Source of the DNA: CAZPXH01 sp964591085
Lineage (GTDB): Bacteria; Spirochaetota; Spirochaetia; DSM-27196; CAZPXH01
Reading direction: 5' to 3'
DNA: 49,551 nucleotides
Assembly: GCA_964591085.1 (NCBI GenBank)
Contig: CAZPXH010000017.1
Span: 1-49,551 of the forward strand
The first letter of the stretch is position 1. Each line of letters begins with the position of its first letter. The notes beneath the pieces were generated by a model. That model had not been told where the DNA came from. It saw only the letters and a program-made list of their open reading frames with translations, and made no database searches. The position numbers and the translations under genes were made by a program. This document shows positions 35,317 to 43,904 of this stretch, piece by piece.

Positions 35317-36624
35317 CTAGGAGTCCAGCTGGAGCTCGCGGAACACCTGGTCCCGGGGCCAGCGCTCCCGCACCGCCTGCAGGCAGAGGTCCGCGCGCTC
35401 GCGATCATCGGACATCAGCAGCCCACAAAGTTTGCCACCGTTCCAGAACAGCCGGTAACACCGGTCTCCCGCCTGAACCCGTTCGGGATGTTCTTCAGTG
35501 TCTCCGGGCTCCGGCAGAAGGGAGAAGAGGTAGTGTCCGAAAACGTTACACTTCAGCCGGAACGGGACGAAGGAGTAGTGCTCCCATGAACCGCTCTGGC
35601 TACGCACCAGGCGGAGCGCGTTGCGGCCAGCAATTCGGCCCTGTTCCAGAGCATGGCGCCAGAGGTGCGTCACTCTCCCGGATGGATGCTCCGCACAGTC
35701 TCCGGCGGCAAACACCGCCGTGGCATCTGTCTGGAGGCGGTGATCCACCAGGATTCCGGTCCGGCAGGCGATTCCCGCGTCCAATGTTACGGTGATCTCC
35801 GGCCGGTGACCGCAGGCGCGCACAAGCAGATCTATGCCCGGCAACGCTACAGGCCCCGGATTGTCCCGGTCTTCCACTCCGGCCACAGGGGAGAGCGTGA
35901 GCGTGATCTGGCCGTGCGCAAATTTCGCTGTCTTCAGCGTCACACCGGTCAGTACGCGTACGCCGGCGGAGACGGAAGCGGCAGCCAACAGATCGGAGGC
36001 CTCAACGTCCAGATTGCGATCCATGAGGCGATCACCGCGATGGAGCAGGCTGATCGCGGCCCCGATCTGTTGCAGCTCGCACGCCAATTCCACGCCAAGA
36101 ACACCACCACCGATGACTGCCACCCGCGCAGCGCGTCCCTGATCCTCAGACAGGCTACGGACCGCCTCCCGGAGTTGGAGAACCGCAGCGCGGCTGTGCC
36201 CGTAGTGGATGCAGCCTGCGGGAATCGCCGACAGCGGGTCATCTGGGGCCAGAGGCCCCGGGCCTGATCCGGTGGCAAGGATGAGCGCCGAGTAACCCAC
36301 CTGCACCGGGCCGTCTGCATTTTGTGCCCGCAGTTCTCGCGCCCCGGGAGCAATGGCGGTGACCTGTGTCTCGGAAAGCAGGCGGATGCCACTCCGGTCA
36401 AACCAATCCGGGGCCTGCAGCGAAAAGGCCCCGGCACCAAATCCGGAAGCAAGGGACTTGGAGACCTTGGTTCGCTTGTAGGGCAGGCCAGGCTCGGCAG
36501 TGATCAGGGTCACGCTAGTCCCGGGCCCACCCGCTTCAGCGGCCGCCTCTACCACGGCTTCTGCTGCGGCCATCCCCGCAGCGCCGGCGCCAAGAATCGC
36601 GATGTCAGTGCTGAATCGCCGCAT
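35317..36624 (-). CDS. NAD(P)H-dependent FAD oxidoreductase (rubredoxin/nitrite-reductase-type pyridine nucleotide-disulphide fold)
   Basis: 435 residues. Two Rossmann dinucleotide motifs: FAD at IAILGAGAAGMAAAEAVV and NAD(P)H at VAVIGGGVLGVELACEL, plus the FAD loop AVFAAGDCAEHPSG. LPYKRTKVSKSL is the conserved loop of rubredoxin- and putidaredoxin-reductase-like enzymes. The redox-active CxxC of disulphide reductases is absent. Partner electron carrier not identified; the flavodoxin remnant near 3500 is too far away to link. GGAG lies close to ATG 36624, a conventional start. It ends 10 bases from the convergent GGDEF gene. Confidence 0.82.
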   Translation of the reverse strand: MRRFSTDIAILGAGAAGMAAAEAVVEAAAEAGGPGTSVTLITAEPGLPYKRTKVSKSLASGFGAGAFSLQAPDWFDRSGIRLLSETQVTAIAPGARELRAQNADGPVQVGYSALILATGSGPGPLAPDDPLSAIPAGCIHYGHSRAAVLQLREAVRSLSEDQGRAARVAVIGGGVLGVELACELQQIGAAISLLHRGDRLMDRNLDVEASDLLAAASVSAGVRVLTGVTLKTAKFAHGQITLTLSPVAGVEDRDNPGPVALPGIDLLVRACGHRPEITVTLDAGIACRTGILVDHRLQTDATAVFAAGDCAEHPSGRVTHLWRHALEQGRIAGRNALRLVRSQSGSWEHYSFVPFRLKCNVFGHYLFSLLPEPGDTEEHPERVQAGDRCYRLFWNGGKLCGLLMSDDRERADLCLQAVRERWPRDQVFRELQLDS

Positions 36625-36645
36625 CTGCTCCAGTCCCGGCTTGCC

Positions 36646-38238
36646 TCAGACTCCGCGTGCCTGCGTCACAACCCGGTTGCGCCCGCCGGTCTTTGCCCGC
36701 AGAAGACGGACGTCTGCCTCCCGTACCGCCCTGTCAAGGTACTCTCGGTACCAGGCCGCAGGATCGGAATCCGGATCGTGCACCTCGGGGTGAATACTTG
36801 TTGCGCCGACGCTCACGGTAACGCGCTCCGGGATCCCCAACTTGGTGAAGCTGCAGCCCGCTACGGTCTGCCGCACGCGCTCGGCCAGGATCTCGCAGGC
36901 CGCTTCATCCGTGCGGGGCAGAATCACCAGGAATTCCTCTCCACCGTAGCGGGCAATGAAGTCTCCACCCCGGAGACTGCCTGGAACGCAGTTGGCGATT
37001 GAACGCAGTACCATGTCACCAACCTGGTGGCCATGGATATCGTTGATGCGCTTGAAATGATCAATGTCCAGCATCAGGAAGGAGCAGGCCTCCCGCGCAC
37101 GCGCGCACATCTCAACGATGCGCGGGCCCTCCGCATTGAGGTGGTTCCGGTTGGCAAGCGATGTCAGGGGATCCGTCAGGGCCTTTGCCTGCAGCTCAAC
37201 GTGCCTGCCCTGAACCTCCGCAGCCATCTGCTGCATGGTGTGGGTCAACTGCTGCAGCTCCATCGGGGCTCGAGCTGAGATCCCTGCGGCAAGCTCGTCG
37301 GCATCCTCCCCGTCGGCAATCCGCCGGCTCATCTCCTGCAGCCGGACGAGTGGAACAACAATAGAGCGGGCGATACCGATGGTGGCGAGCAGGAGCAGCG
37401 CGGTTGTAACAGTCACCGTCACCACCAGGCTCGTGTTGTATCGTTCAAAACCGGCAACAATGGACCCAACCTGCGCCCAGGCCAGCACGGTCCAGCCCGT
37501 CTCCGGCACAATCCTGCTTCCACACACCGTCTGACCGCCATCTGCTATACAGTCCGGCCAGCGTGACTGGGCGCCAACGCTTTCTGCGATCACTGCTCCC
37601 TGCGCGTCCACGAGCGCGGTATCTACCCCGTATCGCTGGGCCGTGCCCCGCAGGACCCGTTGCAGCCGCCCGGCAGAGGATCGGATGAGTGCAACGCCGG
37701 CCACGGACACATCGGTGCCGCGAATTGGTGAGGTGAAGACAACCGTAGCCGGCCCACCCGCCTCGCTTGCCGGAAGAAACGCTATCGGGTTCTCTCCGGC
37801 GGCCGCGCGCTGGAAGTATGGCTCCTGCGAAAGGTCTGTCACATCGTGCCCGCTGGTGCTGAAGTGTGCCATCCCCGAAGCGTTGACGATCAGTACCTGT
37901 TCAATGTCCGGGAGTGTGCTGGACAGTGACTTGGCAAGAGGCTGCAGCAGCTCGTGATGCCACGGCGGCTCACCCGCCAGCTCGGCAAACACCGCGGTGA
38001 GGTTTCGCCTTGCCGTCAGCCACTCGGAAATGGAGTCCTGCTTCAGATTCACTGCGGCCTGTACTTCCCGCTGCGATTGCTCCTGCATGAACGGTCGGGC
38101 CTGGAAGCGCGCCACCACCACCGATGCAAGCACCAGCGCGAGCACGGGGAGGACTACGGCAAGGGTAAGGCGGCCGCCAACGGTAGCGAGTGGCCGAACG
38201 CTGGATGAGGTGTTTACCGGGGAATCCGAGCCGCCCAT
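36646..38238 (-). CDS. dCache-HAMP-GGDEF diguanylate cyclase
   Basis: 530 residues from ATG 38238. N-terminal membrane helix (LTLAVVLPVLALVLASVVVA), an extracytoplasmic Cache-type sensor (residues about 45-300; DLSQEPYFQRAAAGENPIAF is the typical Cache loop), a second helix, a HAMP domain, then a GGDEF domain with LTDPLTSLANRNHLN, LDIDHFKRINDIHGHQVGD, active site GGEEF and I-site RGGD. It should sense a small periplasmic ligand and make c-di-GMP. It lies 22 bases upstream of the FAD oxidoreductase on the same strand; they may be co-transcribed. Confidence 0.88.
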   Translation of the reverse strand: MGGSDSPVNTSSSVRPLATVGGRLTLAVVLPVLALVLASVVVARFQARPFMQEQSQREVQAAVNLKQDSISEWLTARRNLTAVFAELAGEPPWHHELLQPLAKSLSSTLPDIEQVLIVNASGMAHFSTSGHDVTDLSQEPYFQRAAAGENPIAFLPASEAGGPATVVFTSPIRGTDVSVAGVALIRSSAGRLQRVLRGTAQRYGVDTALVDAQGAVIAESVGAQSRWPDCIADGGQTVCGSRIVPETGWTVLAWAQVGSIVAGFERYNTSLVVTVTVTTALLLLATIGIARSIVVPLVRLQEMSRRIADGEDADELAAGISARAPMELQQLTHTMQQMAAEVQGRHVELQAKALTDPLTSLANRNHLNAEGPRIVEMCARAREACSFLMLDIDHFKRINDIHGHQVGDMVLRSIANCVPGSLRGGDFIARYGGEEFLVILPRTDEAACEILAERVRQTVAGCSFTKLGIPERVTVSVGATSIHPEVHDPDSDPAAWYREYLDRAVREADVRLLRAKTGGRNRVVTQARGV

Positions 38239-38423
38239 TCCGGGGGAGTATAGTCCAACCACGCCTTGTTCGGCATGTCCGGAAACCGCGGTAACAATGC
38301 TATAGTCTTTATTAACAGCGACACGATATCGGGGAAAGGACCTACAAATGGCTGGCGAGAAACGAAAGACTACACAGCGAACTGCTGGATCTGCCACAAA
38401 CCTAACACCGGAGGGGCTATCTT

Positions 38424-38696
38424 ATGGCGGAAATCGGTTTCGTTGTGAACGACCCCAGGAAGCTCGAGGCCAAGAAACTCGAGCCCGAGGTTCTCGATGC
38501 CGTTGAAGAACTTGAAGAACTTGAAGACCTTCCCTTCGCGGAACCGGTCGACGTCGCAGTCACGGCACCCCGTGCAACGACCCGGGTCAGGAAACCCAAT
38601 CAGGTAAAACCAGTGAGCAGCCAACAAACTACAGGTGGGGAGAGTCGTAACGACTACATCGCAAAGCGCAAGCGGTTGAGCGGGGGGACTCGTTGA
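38424..38696 (+). CDS. charged 90-residue ORF, likely the N-terminal part of the following SPFH protein
   Basis: GGAGG is well placed before ATG 38424. The sequence is acidic at first (KLEAKKLEPEVLDAVEELEE), then Thr/Gln-rich, then basic (YIAKRKRLSGG). It ends in a G6 run followed by ACTCGTTGA. If one G of that run is removed, the frame continues straight into the SPFH domain (LSGGLVETALPNEYLVRIG), which otherwise has no start codon. The ORF may be a separate gene, or the head of the SPFH protein joined by a sequencing indel or a programmed shift. An in-frame-shifted alternative ATG at 38348, also with a good Shine-Dalgarno, starts a 52-codon overlapping ORF whose status is unclear. Confidence 0.5.
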   Translation: MAEIGFVVNDPRKLEAKKLEPEVLDAVEELEELEDLPFAEPVDVAVTAPRATTRVRKPNQVKPVSSQQTTGGESRNDYIAKRKRLSGGTR

Positions 38697-39693
38697 GACC
38701 GCGCTCCCCAACGAGTACCTCGTTCGCATTGGCACCGGGCGGATCAAGCCGGTTCTCGGTGGACGCGGCCTCCGGCTGTTTGCCAAGTACCTGCGGGTGC
38801 CCGGTTCCGTGGAGACGGTCCATTTCTCCACGAGTAACGCGGGCCTGAACTACCAGGGCATCAGCGTGGGCGGCTACGCAGCGTGGCGGATTGATCCCGC
38901 GCGCCCGGAGGTGGCCATTGCAACCCTGGACTTCTTTGATGAAGACGATCCGATGCGTAACACCAACGAGAAGCTGCTCACCATCTGCGTTGAAGCCGTG
39001 CGTCACACCATCGCCAACATGAGTGTTGAGGACGCACTGCGAAAGAAGGACGAGATCGGAGAAAGCCTCCGGGGCCAGCTGCTGAAGTTTGAGGAACGCT
39101 GGGGCGTCCTGTTTGACCAGGTGGGCATAGAGCAGGTCCGGATCATGAGCAGTCAGCTCTCTCTGGCCCGAGCAGAATCGGATACCGTTGTCCGGCGTGT
39201 CCAGCTATTGAAGGAGCAGGAAGTCCACGAGCAGCAACGGACCATTGTGGAAGGGCGTTTCCGCACGGATGCCGAGTTTGAGCGGGAGCGACAGGCCACC
39301 CAGTACGAGAAAAGCCTTGCCGAGGAACGCCTGAAGATTGAGCTGCAGGAGGCGCAGACGCGCGTGCTGCAGACGGAGCTGGAGCTGCAGAAGCTGAAGA
39401 CGGCCATTGCCGAGAGCAAGCTCCTGCCCCAGAAGGCCTTGAGGGAGATCCAGCAGACCTACACGCCCGAAGAACTCACCCACCAACTGGTTCAGAAGCT
39501 CCCGGAGGTGTTTGGCGCCATTGAGATTGACAACTACTCCGTGATGAACACGGGGGACGGCGACATCACACCGATCAGCCGCATTCTCCAGGAGGTCATT
39601 GGTATTGTCCGTGGCAACAACCCGGAAGATCTGCTGCGCCGCAACGGAAACGGCGGGAACTCGGGAAGCGGCGGTACCACCGGCGGGAACTAG
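38680..39693 (+). CDS. SPFH-domain (flotillin/prohibitin-like) protein
   Basis: Open from 38680, about 337 codons. LPNEYLVRIGTGRIKPVLGG is the beginning of an SPFH domain; the domain ends near VGIEQVRIMSSQL. It is followed by a long coiled coil (about residues 160-260, rich in Glu, Gln, Arg, Leu), then SKLLPQKALREIQQTYTPEELTHQLVQKLPEVF and a Gly/Asn tail. Flotillin-like scaffolds organise membrane microdomains. No ATG/GTG/TTG occurs between 38680 and the domain, only an internal GTG 38797 that would truncate it, so translation must come from the preceding ORF by frameshift, or the sequence has an indel. No membrane anchor is visible in this part. Confidence 0.8.
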   Translation, partial: AGGLVETALPNEYLVRIGTGRIKPVLGGRGLRLFAKYLRVPGSVETVHFSTSNAGLNYQGISVGGYAAWRIDPARPEVAIATLDFFDEDDPMRNTNEKLLTICVEAVRHTIANMSVEDALRKKDEIGESLRGQLLKFEERWGVLFDQVGIEQVRIMSSQLSLARAESDTVVRRVQLLKEQEVHEQQRTIVEGRFRTDAEFERERQATQYEKSLAEERLKIELQEAQTRVLQTELELQKLKTAIAESKLLPQKALREIQQTYTPEELTHQLVQKLPEVFGAIEIDNYSVMNTGDGDITPISRILQEVIGIVRGNNPEDLLRRNGNGGNSGSGGTTGGN

Positions 39694-39723
39694 CCACGGG
39701 AGGCGAACAGCTACGGGTTGCAA

Positions 39724-40155
39724 CTACGGCGAGCTGATCCCCAGGTCCGGAGGACTCAAGGCCCGGAAGTGACGCAGGTTGTACGTGTAGAGCCGTGTGG
39801 CACCAATGCACCGCGCGGCAGCGATGTGCAACGCGTCGTAGAGGGCACCGCTGGCAAGGCCTGCCGCCGCGGTCTGGCGCAGTGCCCACACATAGTCCTC
39901 AACGCCCAGAGGCACCAGCTGACAACGCCCGACCACTGACACGGTGACCAGTAGCTCGGCCTCTGCGGGGCTGATCCGCAGCGGAACGGGCAGAGCGGTG
40001 AGGACGGCAAAGAGCTCCGCGACTGCATGAGTGGAGCACGCGGCAGTGTTGCCATCTTCCAACAGGCTGGCGAGCAGCGAAAAGCATTGCTCGTGGTTTG
40101 GCAGCTGGTCTACCAGCGCAGGCACAAGAACCGACGTATCCAGGACAGCTGTCAC
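39724..40155 (-). CDS. PIN-domain toxin (VapC-like)
   Basis: 143 residues from GTG 40155, overlapping the antitoxin stop by four bases (GTGA). PIN ribonuclease fold: VLDTSVLVPALVD (first Asp), TAAHAVAELFAVL-type helix with Glu (here STHAVAELFAVL), and SGALYDALHIAAA (third acidic residue). The terminal strand reads LYTYNLRHFRAL; the usual last aspartate is replaced by Asn, which may weaken metal binding. Probably an RNase toxin of a type II toxin-antitoxin pair. Confidence 0.85.
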   Translation of the reverse strand: MTAVLDTSVLVPALVDQLPNHEQCFSLLASLLEDGNTAACSTHAVAELFAVLTALPVPLRISPAEAELLVTVSVVGRCQLVPLGVEDYVWALRQTAAAGLASGALYDALHIAAARCIGATRLYTYNLRHFRALSPPDLGISSP

Positions 40156-40430
40156 TCTGCACCGCGCTCAATCGTCTCCAGAAGCTCCGCAGTTCTGTTG
40201 CGGCGCTCCTGTTCAAGCACTTGCACTGTGTCCGTCTCCGCCGATTCTGTCCCGTGGTGAACCAGAATACCCGCCTTGCGGATAAGGCGTGGCTCCGCCG
40301 TCAAAGGTGAAAGCTGGATCCCGTTTCCCTGGGCCTCAACAACCAGCACGGTGCCGGGTGCTAGGTGAAACCGGTCCCGGAGCTCCTTGGGGATCACCAG
40401 CCTGCCTGCCCGGTCGATGGTAACTGTCAT
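40152..40430 (-). CDS. AbrB/MazE-type antitoxin
   Basis: 92 residues from ATG 40430. A SpoVT-AbrB swapped-hairpin DNA-binding domain (TIDRAGRLVIPKELRDRF, LAPGTVLVVEAQG) precedes a hydrophilic toxin-binding tail ending in a helix RNRTAELLETIERG. It would neutralise the PIN toxin and autoregulate the pair. Promoter-like TATACC ends 8 bases before the ATG and TTGCGC lies 16 bases further upstream; no Shine-Dalgarno sequence. Confidence 0.85.
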   Translation of the reverse strand: MTVTIDRAGRLVIPKELRDRFHLAPGTVLVVEAQGNGIQLSPLTAEPRLIRKAGILVHHGTESAETDTVQVLEQERRNRTAELLETIERGAE

Positions 40431-40438
40431 GGCAGAAC

Positions 40439-40466
40439 GGTATAGACGGTGCCACCGCAGGCGCAA
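40439..40466 (-). promoter_or_regulatory. putative promoter of the toxin-antitoxin operon
   Basis: On the reverse strand, TTGCGC (40466-40461) and TATACC (40444-40439) are 16 bases apart; TATACC ends 8 bases before the antitoxin ATG at 40430. The likely operator for AbrB-type autoregulation would overlap it. Confidence 0.45.
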
Positions 40467-40494
40467 GAGCTCGTGTCCGGCCAATGAGTACCGC

Positions 40495-40617
40495 TTAGTT
40501 GTCCGCCAGCTTGATCTCGCCCGCTGCTTCCAGTTGCCGTACTACGGACGCAATAGCCTCCTGGGCAACGGACCACTCGGCAGCGGATACACCGTCGGAA
40601 GCGCCAATACTCGCCAT
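40495..40617 (-). CDS. 40-residue ORF with a FliG-C-terminus-like helix
   Basis: ATG 40617 to TAA 40495-40497. SVAQEAIASVVRQLEAAGEI resembles the last helices of flagellar motor switch protein FliG (AQ..I...VR.LEeaGEI). FliG is about 340 residues, and nothing else of it is here; an upstream in-frame stop lies a few codons before the ATG. It may be a chance ORF, a small protein, or the tail of a deleted fliG. The start is 30 bases from the divergent SDR gene, sharing its promoter space. Confidence 0.35.
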   Translation of the reverse strand: MASIGASDGVSAAEWSVAQEAIASVVRQLEAAGEIKLADN

Positions 40618-40646
40618 TGCGGGCTCCGCGCCGTAGCTTCAACGAT

Positions 40647-41381
40647 ATGACAGCGCACCATGTGTTCATCACCGGGAGCAACCGCGGAGTTGGGCTGGCT
40701 CTTGCCACGCACTACGCCTCCCAGCCGGGTTTGAGGGTCACCGCCAGCTGCCGGAGGCCGGAAGATGCAACCAAGCTCCAGTCTGTGGCCGCGGGATCTG
40801 CCGGACGGGTGTTTCCGCAGCCGCTGGACATGAACAGTGATGACTCCATACACGCTGCAGCCGCTGCCCGCCCGGCCGGACAGCCGGATGCCCTGGATCT
40901 GCTGATCCTCAACGCAGGAATCAACGCCAAGGGCAAGCCGGGCGCATCGGGAATCGGGGCGCTGTCCCGGGATCTCTTTGGGGAGATCCTCCTCACAAAC
41001 GCGCTCTCACCCCTGATGGTGGTGCAGGCCCTCTTGCCACGCCTGGAGGCCGGCGTAAGCGAGTGGGGGAGTGCCGGTATTGTGTTTGTTTCTTCCCAGA
41101 TGGGCTCAATCGGGCTGGGCCTGGCGTCCCGGGTCAGTGCCTACAGCAGCAGCAAGGCGGCGGAGAACATGATTGCCGCCGGTCTTGCCCGGGAGCTCCT
41201 CCCTCGCGGGATCATCGTGATCACCATGCATCCCGGGCACGTTGCCACCGACATGGGAGGAGCCACCGCCCCCGTGAGCCCGCCCGACTCCGCCGCCGGA
41301 ATCGCGGGGGTGATTGCGGGCATCGGCCCGCAGGACGCGGGTGCATTCATTGACTGGAAGGGAGAGCGCCTTCCGTGGTAG
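40647..41381 (+). CDS. short-chain dehydrogenase/reductase
   Basis: 244 residues. Rossmann fold with VFITGSNRGVGLALATHYAS (TGxxxGxG cofactor loop), LLILNAGINAKG (NAG motif), catalytic IVFVSSQMG...YSSSKAAENM (Ser, then Tyr-x-x-x-Lys as YSSSK). Resembles the carbonyl-reductase/C-factor branch of SDRs (wording such as INAGIN, LTNALSPLMVVQALLP). Substrate unknown. No Shine-Dalgarno; TAGCTT ends 7 bases before ATG 40647. The trehalose gene starts 10 bases after its stop, so they form a likely operon. Confidence 0.88.
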   Translation: MTAHHVFITGSNRGVGLALATHYASQPGLRVTASCRRPEDATKLQSVAAGSAGRVFPQPLDMNSDDSIHAAAAARPAGQPDALDLLILNAGINAKGKPGASGIGALSRDLFGEILLTNALSPLMVVQALLPRLEAGVSEWGSAGIVFVSSQMGSIGLGLASRVSAYSSSKAAENMIAAGLARELLPRGIIVITMHPGHVATDMGGATAPVSPPDSAAGIAGVIAGIGPQDAGAFIDWKGERLPW

Positions 41382-41390
41382 GCCGATAGC

Positions 41391-43586
41391 ATGCCCGCAC
41401 GAACGATCCTGGTCTCCAATCGCCTCTCAGTCCGCGTCAGCCGCGGCCAGGACGGTGAGTTTCAGTTCAACCCCAGCGTCGGCGGGCTTGCAACCGGGCT
41501 GAGCTCCGTTATTGGGGATGGTGATCTGTGGGTCGGGTGGAGCGGGCTGCCCGAGGATTCACTTGCGCCCGAGGAGCGGGGCCGAATCGCAGAGACACTC
41601 CGTGCTGAGCACGGAAGCATCGCCGTCCCCCTGACCCAGGCCGATCTGGACCTCTTCTACAGCGGCTTCTGCAATGACACGATCTGGCCGCTGTTCCACT
41701 ACTTCCCAACCTTCACCGAGTTTGACCCCAACACCTGGGAAGCCTACCGAAGGGTCAACGAAGCCTTCTTTGCCCAGCTGGAGCCGCTGCTGGAGCCCGG
41801 GGTTCGGGTCTGGGTCCACGACTACCAGCTCATGCTCTTGCCCCGTCTGATCAAAGAGGCGATGCCGGAAGCCCAGGTCGGCTTCTTCCTCCACATCCCG
41901 TTTCCCAGCTACGAGCTCTTTCGGCTCCTGCCGTGGGGCCCCCAGCTGCTGGAAGGAGTCCTCGGAGCGGATCTCGTGGGCTTCCACACCTACGACTACG
42001 CCCGGCACTTCCTGTCCAGCGTCAGACGCCTGCTTGGCTATGACCACTCGCTGGGCGTGGTGCAGACCCAGGACCGCGCGGTACAGGTGGACGTGTTTCC
42101 CATGGGCATTGATTTCCAGCGCTTTGCGGATGCGGGAAGCGATGCAGCGGTGCAGGAGTTGCTGTCCGATCTGCGGAGCTGGCACAGCGAACGACGCATG
42201 GTCCTCAGCGTTGACCGCCTGGACTACAGCAAGGGAATCCCGGGCCGCTTGCGGAGCTTTGGCCGGCTGCTTGCGCGTCACTCCGAATGGCACGGTCGCG
42301 TCAGCCTTCGCCTGATTGTCTCACCCAGCCGGGAGAGCGTGCCGCGCTACATTGAGCTTAAGCAGGAGATTGACGGCCTGGTAAGCGAGATCAACGGCCG
42401 CTACTCCACCATGGATTGGGTTCCCATTCACTACCAGTACCAGACCGCGGACTTCGGTGAGCTCTCCGCGCTGTATCGAGCCGCTGATGTTCTGCTGGTC
42501 ACCCCGCTCCGCGATGGCATGAACCTGATAGCCAAGGAGTACATCGCGGCTCGAGAGGATCACGGCGGCGCGCTGGTGCTGTCCGAGACAGCGGGTGCCG
42601 CGCGCGAGCTGGGAGAGGCCATTCACGTTGCACCCACCGACATTGAGGGCATTGCCGATGCACTGCACGCTGCGCTCTCTGCGGATCCCGAGGACAGCCG
42701 TCCCGCAATGGAGGCCATGCGCAAGCGGGTTGCGCGCCACACCGTGCAGCGCTGGGCCGCCGACTTCATGGAGCGGCTTGCCGCAACCGAGGAGCTGCAG
42801 GCGTCCTATCGCGCTGAGCCCTTTACCCGCAGCGCTGCAGACGAGCTGGTTTCCCGGTGGACCGCGGCCACAAGCCGGCTCCTGGTCCTGGACTACGACG
42901 GTACGCTCATGCGCTTCTTCCGCAGGCCCGGGCAGGCAAAGCCGGATCCAGAGCTCCTGGGCCTGCTGACTGCGCTATCCTCCCAGAAAGGGACGCGACT
43001 GGTGGTCTCAAGCGGGCGCGACCGCGCCAACCTGGATGCCTGGCTGGGACACCTAGACTGCGGCCTGGGCGCAGGGCACGGTGCCTGGATCCGTGACCCG
43101 GGGAGCGAATGGCGGGCGAGCGCGGGCAGCCCCGGAGTGTGGAAGGAAGCAATCCGGCCGGTCATTGAGCGCACGGTGGACCGGACTCCCGGAAGCCAGC
43201 TTGAAGAGAAGGATTTCTCACTCGCGTGGCACTACCGCAACGCGGAGCCCGAGCTTGCAAACGTCCGCCTTGCAGAGTTGCGGGACACGCTCCTGGGCCT
43301 GACAGACAACTTTGACCTCTCCGTCCTGGACGGGAACCGGGTTCTGGAAATCAAGCCATCGCACGTGCATAAAGGTCACGTGGTTGAGCACTTTGTAGCG
43401 GCGGCTCCAGCAGATCTGGTGCTTGCCTTGGGGGACGACGCCACGGACGAGTTCATGTTCCAGGCAGCGCCCCCGGAGGCGGTCACCATCAAGGTTGGCG
43501 TGGGCAGCACCGCTGCACGCTATTCCATCAACGGAGTACCGGAGGTTCGCGCGCTTCTGTCCCGGCTCCGGGATGTAACGGGCTAG
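41391..43586 (+). CDS. bifunctional trehalose-6-phosphate synthase/phosphatase
   Basis: 731 residues. N-terminal GT20 synthase (residues about 1-475): VSNRLSVRVSRG, VWVHDYQLMLLPRLIKE, GFFLHIPFPSYELFRLLPWG, SVDRLDYSKGIPGRL, LLVTPLRDGMNLIAKEYIA. C-terminal HAD phosphatase (about 490-731): LLVLDYDGTLMRFF (nucleophile Asp), later GDDATDEFMF. One protein makes trehalose from UDP-glucose and glucose-6-phosphate, an osmolyte or stress protectant. Fusions of this kind occur in Bacteroidota, Spirochaetota and plants. It is 10 bases downstream of the SDR gene. Confidence 0.95.
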   Translation: MPARTILVSNRLSVRVSRGQDGEFQFNPSVGGLATGLSSVIGDGDLWVGWSGLPEDSLAPEERGRIAETLRAEHGSIAVPLTQADLDLFYSGFCNDTIWPLFHYFPTFTEFDPNTWEAYRRVNEAFFAQLEPLLEPGVRVWVHDYQLMLLPRLIKEAMPEAQVGFFLHIPFPSYELFRLLPWGPQLLEGVLGADLVGFHTYDYARHFLSSVRRLLGYDHSLGVVQTQDRAVQVDVFPMGIDFQRFADAGSDAAVQELLSDLRSWHSERRMVLSVDRLDYSKGIPGRLRSFGRLLARHSEWHGRVSLRLIVSPSRESVPRYIELKQEIDGLVSEINGRYSTMDWVPIHYQYQTADFGELSALYRAADVLLVTPLRDGMNLIAKEYIAAREDHGGALVLSETAGAARELGEAIHVAPTDIEGIADALHAALSADPEDSRPAMEAMRKRVARHTVQRWAADFMERLAATEELQASYRAEPFTRSAADELVSRWTAATSRLLVLDYDGTLMRFFRRPGQAKPDPELLGLLTALSSQKGTRLVVSSGRDRANLDAWLGHLDCGLGAGHGAWIRDPGSEWRASAGSPGVWKEAIRPVIERTVDRTPGSQLEEKDFSLAWHYRNAEPELANVRLAELRDTLLGLTDNFDLSVLDGNRVLEIKPSHVHKGHVVEHFVAAAPADLVLALGDDATDEFMFQAAPPEAVTIKVGVGSTAARYSINGVPEVRALLSRLRDVTG

Positions 43587-43710
43587 CCGAGGACTAACCG
43601 CGGCGCAGCCCGATGCGGCGAGTGCGAAGCGCACGGACCGTCTGAACTGGCTTGACCGCGCGCCAGGCCCGGTCTACGCTCGGAAACAACCCAGCCGGAG
43701 GAGGAACATC

Positions 43711-43761
43711 ATGAAAGCATCGGTATCAACCCTGCTTCGGTCCCGGGGGCAGCGGGTTTAG
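43711..43761 (+). pseudogene. N-terminal stub of a CBS-domain protein
   Basis: GGAGGAGGAAC precedes ATG 43711 at perfect spacing, but the frame ends after 16 codons (MKASVSTLLRSRGQRV stop). That string is the usual beginning of small bacterial double-CBS proteins, which start with a helix ending 'LLr.kG..V.tv.p'. The rest is absent; the next 140 bases show no CBS motifs in any frame. A strong ribosome site with a vanished gene suggests deletion. The family is inferred from only 16 residues. Confidence 0.42.
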
Positions 43762-43904
43762 CGCCGTCGGCGCATCCGATCTTTTCCCTCAGAGAGCAGA
43801 ACCCTCACCGCGAACAGGTGCCCGTATCCAGGGCAGCTCCGACGCTAGCGGACCGTTCTCAGATCATACGCAGACTCACGCGGTGATTCCTGAGGGACAA
43901 GACC
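43762..43904. other. non-coding stretch between two gene remnants
   Basis: No open frame with family features in any of the six frames. A short reverse-strand tail (YGHLFAVRVLLSEGKDRMRR then stop near 43765) could be the end of a lost gene, but I cannot identify it. Bounded by the CBS stub and the rsgA remnant, so probably deletion scar. Confidence 0.4.

Noticed and set aside
39724..40430. The PIN/AbrB pair as part of a larger defence island.
   Set aside because: The neighbours are an SPFH protein, an SDR and a trehalose enzyme; no nuclease, methylase, integrase or phage gene is nearby.
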